64,000 nt of DNA from CAWGMT01 sp963823675 (GTDB lineage Bacteria; Planctomycetota; Planctomycetia; Isosphaerales; Isosphaeraceae). The translations under genes were made by a program, and so were the position numbers. The stretch is taken from NCBI GenBank assembly GCA_963823675.1, contig CAWGMT010000012.1, forward strand, positions 1,054,001 through 1,118,000, written 5' to 3'. Positions within the stretch are counted from its first letter, which is position 1, and each line of letters begins with the position of its first letter. Shown one piece after another: positions 8,574 to 15,383 of the stretch. The notes below the pieces were generated by a model. That model saw nothing but the letters and a program-made list of their open reading frames with translations. It had not been told where the DNA came from and made no database searches.

Positions 8574-8981
8574 CTACTGGCCCAGAAGCTCGAGCGTCCG
8601 CTTGACGAAGGCCGACGACGCGGCGACAGCGTCGGCCGGCGACATCTTCAGCCGCTGGGCGAGCTCAAACTTGCGCAAATGGTCGGCGTCAAGCTGGCCG
8701 TCGCGGACGTAGAGGCTATCGCAGGCCAAGAGCAGGCAGCGCAGGCCGAACTCCCGGTAACCCTTGGCATAGACCAGTGCTCGCACGCAGCAGAACATCG
8801 CCTCGTAGCTCAAGAAGACGACGTCGGCCGGATCGCCTTGCCCCGTCGTGTTGATGTTCACCGCGGCGTCGAGCCGGTCGCCCGCCTTGGTGAGCAGCTC
8901 CGAAATCCGCCCCGGCGCTTCCTTGTCTTCGACCAGGTAGGGGCTATCCAGGCACTTCGTGAACGTGTTGATGATGGCCAT
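8574..8981 (-). CDS. Small HEPN-like hypothetical protein
   Basis: A 135-residue helical protein. The central LSYEAMFCCVRALVYAKGYRE resembles the core helix pair of HEPN-type proteins, where one helix normally precedes an RX4-6H motif. No clear RX4-6H is visible, so RNase activity is not supported. It begins about 36 bases after the nuoN stop on the same strand and may ride on the nuo transcript. No nucleotidyltransferase partner is adjacent. Family assignment is tentative; the gene itself looks real. Confidence 0.6.
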   Translation of the reverse strand: MAIINTFTKCLDSPYLVEDKEAPGRISELLTKAGDRLDAAVNINTTGQGDPADVVFLSYEAMFCCVRALVYAKGYREFGLRCLLLACDSLYVRDGQLDADHLRKFELAQRLKMSPADAVAASSAFVKRTLELLGQ

Positions 8982-9017
8982 GAGCGTGAGATCTCTGTGA
9001 TCGTGTGTTTGACGGTT

Positions 9018-10979
9018 TCAGTTTCCCTTGGTCGCCGGCGGCGAGGCCGACTCACCGGCCGCGGGGTTTCCGGACGTGTCGCCGGAATCGCGCTTCGGGG
9101 CGCGACCTTCAGGCGCGCCCTTGCCGAATCCCCTCTTACCGGCGGCTTTGCCGAACGCGCCCTTGCCGGCGGCTTTGCCGAACGCGCCCTTGCCCGCGGC
9201 TTTGGGAAATGCTCCCTTGGTGGCGGGCGGTCCGATGGCTCCCTTGGAGGCATCTCGCATTCGCTTCATCTGTTCCGCGTTATACTGCATTGGAGGCATG
9301 GCGGCCGGCGGCCTGGGCCGGGTCGCGGTCGCGTTCGGGGCCAATACTGGCAAGCCGAGCGCCGCCGCCGAAGCGGGCGTGGTCAACATCGGAACCGCGG
9401 CCGCCTGCATCATGCCGACGAGCCAGTCGGGCATCACGCCGAAAACCACCACGACGATCGTGGCGATCGCGATCGGCGCAGCGACCGGTCGGGTCGCCGG
9501 CCCGAGCCGCTTGCCGCTGGGAGAGCGGAGGAACATCGCCTTGAGCACCCGCACGTAGTAAAACGCCGAGACCACGGAATTGAACAGGCCCAAGGCGACC
9601 AGCCAGATCAGTGCGATCGGCCTCTGTCCCTGGCGCTCGTCGAGGGCTTCCATGAAAACGTAAAGCTTGCCGAAAAACCCGGCCAGAGGCGGAATGCCAA
9701 TCAACGAGAGCATGAGCACCAGGATGCAGACGGCAAGCATGGGTTGCTGAAAACCCAGGCCGTTGAGGTCGTCGATATCGTCGGTGTTCTTGTCCCGGAC
9801 CAGCCAGGCCGCGACCGCGAAGGCGCCCACGTTTGCAAATGCGTAAACGACCAGGTAATAGAGAACGGCCCCGGCTGCCCTGGGCCCTCCGGTGGCGACG
9901 CTCGCGGCAGCGACCCCGACCAGGATGTAGCCCGCATGGGCGATCGAAGAGTAGGCCAGCATGCGCTTCAGGTTTCGCTGAGCCAGCGCCGCGAAGTTGC
10001 CGTAAGTCATCGTCACCGCCGAGATGATCGCGATGACGCCGACCCAGCCGGGCCCCATGATACTGGTCGAAGGGTTGGACCAGGGACCCAGGGCATGCAG
10101 AAAGACCTTCATCAGTGCCACGAAGCTGGCGATCTTGGAGCCGGTTGCGATCCAGGCCGTGACCGGCGCGGGCGCCCCTTCGTAAGCATCGGGAGCCCAT
10201 TGATGAAAGGGCACCGCGGCCACCTTGAAACCAAAGCCGACCATCATGAGCAAGATTGCCGTGGCGCCGGCGACGTTCCCCGAGAGCCCGGCCTCGCTTC
10301 CGGCCGCCAGGATCCTGCGAATCGCCTCGAATTGAGTCGTCCCGGTAAGACCGTAGATCATGCTGAGGCCAAACAGGAAGAGTGCGGACGAGACCGAGCC
10401 GTAGACGAAATACTTGAGACCTCCCTCGGCAGACCGGCGCTTCGTCTTCTCGAGGGCGGTCGCGAGGTAGAGACAGATCGTCATCGTCTCCAGCGTGATG
10501 AACAGCGTGATGAGCTCTTCGGCTGCCGTGAGCAGCATCATCCCGACGGTCGCCCAGAACATGAGCGCGAGATACTCGCCCCACTCCTCGGTGAACGGCC
10601 ACGCCATCGACAGCCAGAGGATAAGACCCAGGAGGATCGTGTAGAGTATGTTGAAAAACCCGGTCTGCGTGTCTCCGGCGATCGTGCCGAAGAAGAGCAA
10701 GGGATCGGGCTCGGAAAGATACCTGATGGTCGCGGGCGAGAGCCACGACTCCCAACCTTCCGCGTTGGCTTGCAGCGAGATCGGCACCCAGTAGACGACA
10801 ATCGCACTGAAGAGCGCCACTCCCACGCCGACAAGCGACAACACGCCGACCGTCTGGCGTCGCGCCGTCAGGCTCATGCTCCGTGCCAGAAACACGTCCA
10901 CCAGGAGGACCAGCAGGCCCCAGGCCGCCAACACGAGCGCGGGAGCCAGGAAGAAGACGTCGCGGAAGTTCAGGGTCAT
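9018..10979 (-). CDS. nuoN: NADH-quinone oxidoreductase subunit N with a long repetitive C-terminal tail
   Basis: An antiporter-like membrane subunit of complex I that takes part in proton pumping. Of 653 residues, about 1-550 form the hydrophobic multi-helix core with family segments such as LFITLETMTICLYL, the functional Lys region VAAVPFHQWAPDAYEGAP, and NLKRMLAYSSIAHAGYILVG. The last ~95 residues are unlike NuoN: a Pro/Ala linker, then about four units around AAGKGAFGK, then an acidic/Ser end. Usual NuoN length is about 480-500. It ends the nuo cluster, following nuoK, with nuoL and nuoM absent between them. Confidence 0.95.
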   Translation of the reverse strand: MTLNFRDVFFLAPALVLAAWGLLVLLVDVFLARSMSLTARRQTVGVLSLVGVGVALFSAIVVYWVPISLQANAEGWESWLSPATIRYLSEPDPLLFFGTIAGDTQTGFFNILYTILLGLILWLSMAWPFTEEWGEYLALMFWATVGMMLLTAAEELITLFITLETMTICLYLATALEKTKRRSAEGGLKYFVYGSVSSALFLFGLSMIYGLTGTTQFEAIRRILAAGSEAGLSGNVAGATAILLMMVGFGFKVAAVPFHQWAPDAYEGAPAPVTAWIATGSKIASFVALMKVFLHALGPWSNPSTSIMGPGWVGVIAIISAVTMTYGNFAALAQRNLKRMLAYSSIAHAGYILVGVAAASVATGGPRAAGAVLYYLVVYAFANVGAFAVAAWLVRDKNTDDIDDLNGLGFQQPMLAVCILVLMLSLIGIPPLAGFFGKLYVFMEALDERQGQRPIALIWLVALGLFNSVVSAFYYVRVLKAMFLRSPSGKRLGPATRPVAAPIAIATIVVVVFGVMPDWLVGMMQAAAVPMLTTPASAAALGLPVLAPNATATRPRPPAAMPPMQYNAEQMKRMRDASKGAIGPPATKGAFPKAAGKGAFGKAAGKGAFGKAAGKRGFGKGAPEGRAPKRDSGDTSGNPAAGESASPPATKGN

Positions 10980-11040
10980 CGTGTCGTCCAGTCGCTAGTA
11001 GCTCGTTGGCAGTCGCTCACCTACGGGCGGCGTCAACCAA

Positions 11041-11370
11041 CTATCCCGACATACTGTCGTAACGGTCAACGTCCACGGCGTGCCAGCGGCGATAGCATAA
11101 GAGAATCAGCCCTATGCCCACGGCAACCTCGGCCGCCGCGACCGTCAGCACCATGATGGCCAGGATCACCCCGGCCAGCGGACCGGCCTCTGGCCGCTCC
11201 GGGCCGAACCGCCAGAAAGCGACCAGGTTGATGTTGGCGGCGTTCAACATGATCTCGATCGCCATCAGGACCGCGATGGCGTTGCGCCGGATCAGCACGC
11301 CGGCCAGGCCGATCGCGAACGACGCGGCCGCGAAGTACAGAAACCAGCTCAAGGGGACGTCAGAGCCCAT
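11041..11370 (-). CDS. nuoK: NADH-quinone oxidoreductase subunit K
   Basis: A 109-residue protein with three membrane helices, the standard NuoK architecture. GVLIRRNAIAVLMAIEIMLN carries the conserved Glu in helix 2, and LAIMVLTVAAAEVAVGIGL carries the Glu of helix 3. Both lie on the proton path of the complex I membrane arm. It lies between nuoJ (about 100 bases upstream) and nuoN (about 60 bases downstream). The short hydrophilic C-terminus (DRYDSMSG) is normal. Confidence 0.96.
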   Translation of the reverse strand: MGSDVPLSWFLYFAAASFAIGLAGVLIRRNAIAVLMAIEIMLNAANINLVAFWRFGPERPEAGPLAGVILAIMVLTVAAAEVAVGIGLILLCYRRWHAVDVDRYDSMSG

Positions 11371-11471
11371 GGGGTTAGCTCAGCTCAAGGAGAGTTCAAC
11401 GATCAAAGATTCCTACGACGCTTCTGTGGACAGCATTGTTTCGCCGGTTCGGGTACTGGGACGCTCGCGAC

Positions 11472-12155
11472 TCAAACGGTTGAGGCCGTGGACGCGACTT
11501 CCCGAGCGCCCGGCCGGCCCGAGTCGCCGTCTCCCGATTGGCGGGCGGCGGCAGCGCCAGCGCGCGAAACCGCCGGCGCGGCCTCTTCGCGATGGGAGAT
11601 GGCGATTGCCCCTACCAGGGCGACGGTCAAGAGCAGCCCCGCCACTTCGAATGCGATCACATAACGCTTCATCAATTCTTCGCCCACGATTCGGCCCATT
11701 TCGTTGACCGCGCGGCTGCGCGGGGGTGCCCCTTCGCCAGTCGCCGCCGAGATCGTGGGCCGTACATCCCTGGTCGTCCAGGACAACTGGGATCCGATCC
11801 CCTTCTGAAAGCTGATGCCATAGGCCAGGACCATGAACACGCCCAGGCCGGCGATCAGTCCGGGAAGCCGCCAGGACGAAGGGACGCTGGTGGGATCGTC
11901 GCCCTGGATGTTGCGCGTCAGCATGATCCCGAACATCAAGAGGATCGCGACGGCCCCGATGTAGACTAACACCTGAAGCGCGGCCAAGAACTCGGCTTCC
12001 AGCAGGACGAACTGACAGGCGACCGCGAAGAAAAACGCGACCAGAAAGAGCCCGGCATGCACCAGGTTGCGCGCCAGGATCGTCCCCAAGGCTGCCGCCA
12101 GACCCAACCCCGCGATCACCATGAACAGCACCTGAATCACGATCAGTTCTCCCAA
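11472..12155 (-). CDS. nuoJ: NADH-quinone oxidoreductase subunit J
   Basis: A 227-residue protein with five predicted membrane helices. NLVHAGLFLVAFFFAVA and LQVLVYIGAVAILLMFGIML form the NuoJ core, with the pi-bulge helix of TMH3. Helix 5 (AFEVAGLLLTVALVGAIAI) follows a polar insert of about 60 residues. The C-terminal 35 residues are Ala/Arg/Ser-rich and not part of the core. The gene starts 33 bases after nuoH and is followed by nuoK. Confidence 0.96.
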   Translation of the reverse strand: MGELIVIQVLFMVIAGLGLAAALGTILARNLVHAGLFLVAFFFAVACQFVLLEAEFLAALQVLVYIGAVAILLMFGIMLTRNIQGDDPTSVPSSWRLPGLIAGLGVFMVLAYGISFQKGIGSQLSWTTRDVRPTISAATGEGAPPRSRAVNEMGRIVGEELMKRYVIAFEVAGLLLTVALVGAIAISHREEAAPAVSRAGAAAARQSGDGDSGRPGAREVASTASTV

Positions 12156-12188
12156 GCGAGCGGCTCGTGCCGCCGATTTGACCTGGCG

Positions 12189-13484
12189 TTATCGCCCGAC
12201 GGAACGCAGACCGAACCCCGGATGGACCGGCCCCACCGCAGGCCATTCCGTGCCCAGCGGTTCGCGAGCGGTTTCGCGGCGGTTCGCCCAGAATACCAAT
12301 ACGATCGCCGGGACCAGGACGAGCGCGGTCCAGAAAGTGCCGCGGAACCAGTTCCAGAAGGTCAAGGAACCCGGGCTGATCACGATCTCGTACCAGATGC
12401 CGGCCACCAGGACGTTGATGATGCTCAGCGGAACCAGGTACTTCCAGGCGAAATTCATCAGCCGGTCCACCCGTAACCTGGGTAGAGTCGCCCTGATCCA
12501 GAACATCAAGAAGATGAAGAAAACGACCTTGGCGAAGAACACCCCGATCAAGATGAAGTCCACCAGGAAATACGAGAACGTCTCGCCCAGGAAGTTGGTG
12601 GGGAACTCGACAAACGGGATCGGCGTGCCGCCCCCCAGGAACAGGGCTGTCCCCAGGCAACTGATTGCAAACACGCTCATGTACTCGGCGAGAAAGAACA
12701 CGCCGAACCGCATGCCGGAGTACTCGGTGTGGTATCCCGCGATGATCTCCGACTCAGCCTCGGGCAGGTCGAACGGCGTGCGATTGACCTCGGCGATTCC
12801 GGAGATCAGGAGGATCAAGAATGCCAGCATTCCCGGAGGCGAGGCGATGAACCAGCCAAATTCAAGCTGTTTATCGAACACGGTGACCAGGCTCAAGCTG
12901 CCAGCCCACAAAATGATCGGGATCGTGGAAAGCACTTGCGGAACCTCGTACGAAACGAGCTGCGCGACCGCCCGCATCGCGCCCAGCAACGAGTACTTGT
13001 TGCGGCTCGACCAGCCGGCCAGAAAGATTCCGAGGGGGCTGATGCTCGAAACGGCGATCAGATAGACCACTCCGGAAGGGAGATTGACCGGCGCCATGTT
13101 GACGGCGAACGGGATCACTGCGAGGACCAGAAAGGCGGACACGAGCACCATGACCGGAGCGGCCAGATGGACCCACCGATCGGCGGTCCGCGGAACAAGA
13201 TCTTCCTTGATAAGCAGCTTAATCAGGTCCGCGATCGGTTGCAGCAAGCCTAGCGGACCGACCCGATTCGGCCCGATTCGATCCTGGAATCGCGCAGCGA
13301 CTTTTCGTTCCAGCCAGACCATGTAGGCCACGATCAAGGGAAAAACGACGGGGAACCCGATGACTAGCCAGAGAGCCCACCGAATCGCCGTGCCCCACCC
13401 AAGCTCGACAGCCTGCGGTTGGGACGCGACGGATAGTTCCTGGGCGAAGAGCCCCCATCCCAGGTCGTTTAGCGCGATGTTCAC
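12189..13484 (-). CDS. nuoH: NADH-quinone oxidoreductase subunit H
   Basis: A 431-residue membrane subunit forming much of the quinone-binding channel. VWLERKVAARFQDRIGPNRV is the NuoH signature, and LLQPIADLIKLLIKED, EVNRTPFDLPEAESEIIAGY and FFLAEYMSVFAIS are the conserved loops and helices. The last ~45 residues (after about 385) are a hydrophilic extension beyond the typical core. It sits between nuoA (140 bases upstream) and nuoJ (33 bases downstream). Confidence 0.97.
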   Translation of the reverse strand: MNIALNDLGWGLFAQELSVASQPQAVELGWGTAIRWALWLVIGFPVVFPLIVAYMVWLERKVAARFQDRIGPNRVGPLGLLQPIADLIKLLIKEDLVPRTADRWVHLAAPVMVLVSAFLVLAVIPFAVNMAPVNLPSGVVYLIAVSSISPLGIFLAGWSSRNKYSLLGAMRAVAQLVSYEVPQVLSTIPIILWAGSLSLVTVFDKQLEFGWFIASPPGMLAFLILLISGIAEVNRTPFDLPEAESEIIAGYHTEYSGMRFGVFFLAEYMSVFAISCLGTALFLGGGTPIPFVEFPTNFLGETFSYFLVDFILIGVFFAKVVFFIFLMFWIRATLPRLRVDRLMNFAWKYLVPLSIINVLVAGIWYEIVISPGSLTFWNWFRGTFWTALVLVPAIVLVFWANRRETAREPLGTEWPAVGPVHPGFGLRSVGR

Positions 13485-13624
13485 CGCGTGTCATCCCCTC
13501 TGTTCGAATTCCGCCGGCTTGCTCCAGAGCGGCGATTCCAACTCGATCACCGCCACGTTACCATCGCCCGAACCGCTGTAGCCAAGACTCGTCCCCAAGG
13601 TCTCCGCAGAGCCTTCACGCACAA

Positions 13625-13984
13625 TCAGACCCAGCGCAAGACCCCCTTCGCCCACGCATAAATCAGACCGATCGACAAGATCACCAGGAAGATGACCATC
13701 TCGATCAAGGCGAACGCGCCCAGTCCCGCGTAGCTGACCGCCCAGGGAAAGAGAAAGACCGTCTCGATGTCGAAAACCACGAACATGATCGCGTAGATGT
13801 AATACTGAATCCGGAACCTGATCCAGGTTTCGCCGTAGGTGCGCACACCGCACTCGTAGACGTCGCTCTTGGCCAGCGACCGCTTTCGAGGCGCGATCAG
13901 TCCCTCGACCACGATCATCGCCATGGGCAAGATGATCCCCAAGAGGAGCAGCAATCCGATGAAGATGTAGTTATTGATGACCAT
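13625..13984 (-). CDS. nuoA: NADH-quinone oxidoreductase subunit A
   Basis: About 119 residues from the ATG at 13984 (MVINNYIFIGLLLLLG). An upstream in-frame start adds 42 basic residues not found in NuoA. There are three membrane helices. SDVYECGVRTYGETWIRFRI is the conserved loop with the quinone-site Cys, and FVVFDIETVFLFPWAV is the second signature with the acidic pair. It lies downstream of a small unknown gene in the nuo cluster. Confidence 0.96.
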   Translation of the reverse strand: MVINNYIFIGLLLLLGIILPMAMIVVEGLIAPRKRSLAKSDVYECGVRTYGETWIRFRIQYYIYAIMFVVFDIETVFLFPWAVSYAGLGAFALIEMVIFLVILSIGLIYAWAKGVLRWV

Positions 13985-14106
13985 CGTGCGATCTCGTCCT
14001 TTTCGTTCCTGATTCGCGGGGATGTCGTTTGACCGTCGCAACCGGCGGCACGCCACCCGCGCCCGCCGAAAAAGGTCCGGCCGGGCGGGTCCAGGCGCTG
14101 CCGCCG

Positions 14107-14382
14107 TCACGTCGCTTTAGGGCTCGCCAGGGTCTCCACCTGGGTTGATTCGTCGAGTGCGATCTCGGTGATCTCACCGCTGTCGAATTCGAGTCGAAGC
14201 GTTTTCTGATGGCAGTAAGATGCCTTGCTCCCCATCTCGATGCCGCCTACCGGGCGCCGGCTTTCCCCCACGACGACCCCTTCGACCCACGTCAACCAAG
14301 TGCGGTGGCCCACTCGCACGTGCTGGGTGATGCGGACTCGCGTCCCGGGCGGATACTGAGGTTTGGCGGCAGTGGGGATCAT
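14107..14382 (-). CDS. Small beta-rich hypothetical protein inside the nuo cluster
   Basis: About 91 residues from ATG 14382 (another ATG at 14406). PPGTRVRITQHVRVGHRTWL and VEGVVVGESRRPVGG suggest a small beta-barrel of KOW/SH3-like type, and LRLEFDSGEITEIALDE ends the domain. There is no membrane segment and no cofactor motif. It lies between nuoI (230 bases upstream) and nuoA (123 bases downstream) on the same strand. It could be an assembly or regulatory factor, or unrelated. Family not recognised beyond the fold guess. Confidence 0.65.
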   Translation of the reverse strand: MIPTAAKPQYPPGTRVRITQHVRVGHRTWLTWVEGVVVGESRRPVGGIEMGSKASYCHQKTLRLEFDSGEITEIALDESTQVETLASPKAT

Positions 14383-14611
14383 TCTCTTGGGTGAAACCGT
14401 TCGCACTTCTACGGCCGTTACGCCGGCCAGATCTCCACTTCCCCCTACGGGGTGTGGAGGTCACGCCTCTGGACCAGACTCATTCGAGCGATCATATTAA
14501 GGCGCTTGGCCGGCGCGGGCAAGGCCCTAGTGGGCCGTCAATTTCCACGAGTTCTTCGGTCGTTCGGCCGTTCGAGACCGCGCCGGTCCATTTCGCGACG
14601 GGCCGCGTTGG

Positions 14612-15328
14612 TCAGACAGTTGCCGGTTTGGCGGCGGGTTTGGCCGCGGCGGCCGTTGTCGGGGGCTTGCTCGCAGCCAGAGCTTTTTGCAGCCGCTGGT
14701 CCTTCTTCTTGGCGACCTTGTTTCGCTCGGCTGTCTCATCCGCGCTCTGCCAGGCATCCGGGTGCGTCTTGGCGTAAAACTCGCTCGAGACCAGCAAGTC
14801 CTGAAGGTCGAAAATATGGCTCTGATGCCGCTCGTAATTGGATAGCTCGAAGTTATGGTCCATCTTGATCGCGTCGAACGGGCAGTATTCGGAGCAAAGA
14901 CCGCAGTTCATGCAGACGTCCATGTCGATGTAGAAGTCTTCCGGCAACGGCACGACGGTGCCTTTCGGGCTCTTGGCCTGAGCCATCCAGATACATTGCG
15001 GCGGGCACACCTTCGCGCAGATGTTGCAGGAGGTGCACCGAACGTTGCCGTCTTCCGTGTCGTAAATCAACATCGGCAAGACACGAAACCGCTCGTAGAC
15101 CGGCAGCCGCTCGTCGGGATACTCGACCGTGAAGAGCCCGGTGGTCCTGAAGTCCTGAGTGACCGTGGGCTCCTGGCCGCGTGGATGTCTGCGAAAGAGA
15201 TCGACGAGCAGCGGACCGCCCCCCCGCCGCTTCAAACCCTGGCCGGCGCGGATATCGCGCCAGAACGTGAGCAGGAACCGCCGCAGAGTGATCAGATGAC
15301 CCCGAATGACTCCCGTGCCCAAACCCAT
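14612..15328 (-). CDS. nuoI: NADH-quinone oxidoreductase subunit I
   Basis: A 238-residue ferredoxin-like subunit carrying clusters N6a and N6b, which pass electrons to N2 in NuoB. The two binding motifs are CTSCNICAKVCP (Cys98, 101, 104, 108) and CMNCGLCSEYCP (Cys139, 142, 145, 149). An N-terminal amphipathic segment (LRRFLLTFWRDIRAG) anchors it at the membrane arm. The last ~40 residues form an Ala/Lys/Pro-rich tail (KPAAKPATV end) not needed for the fold. It starts 55 bases after the nuoBCD stop. Confidence 0.96.
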   Translation of the reverse strand: MGLGTGVIRGHLITLRRFLLTFWRDIRAGQGLKRRGGGPLLVDLFRRHPRGQEPTVTQDFRTTGLFTVEYPDERLPVYERFRVLPMLIYDTEDGNVRCTSCNICAKVCPPQCIWMAQAKSPKGTVVPLPEDFYIDMDVCMNCGLCSEYCPFDAIKMDHNFELSNYERHQSHIFDLQDLLVSSEFYAKTHPDAWQSADETAERNKVAKKKDQRLQKALAASKPPTTAAAAKPAAKPATV

Positions 15329-15383
15329 TGAACTTGCCCCTTGGTTTCACGGCGGAACGCCCACCGCTGGATTTCCCGATTTT

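Noticed and set aside
8469..11156. An 895-residue open frame on the + strand
   Set aside because: It is antisense to nuoN and lacks any domain. Its low-complexity His/Arg/Gln/Asp composition is typical of the complement of GC-rich coding DNA.
11370..11472. Possible remnant of nuoL or nuoM between nuoJ, nuoK and nuoN
   Set aside because: Gaps around nuoK are only 60-100 bases and contain no antiporter motif, so the genes are absent rather than degraded here.
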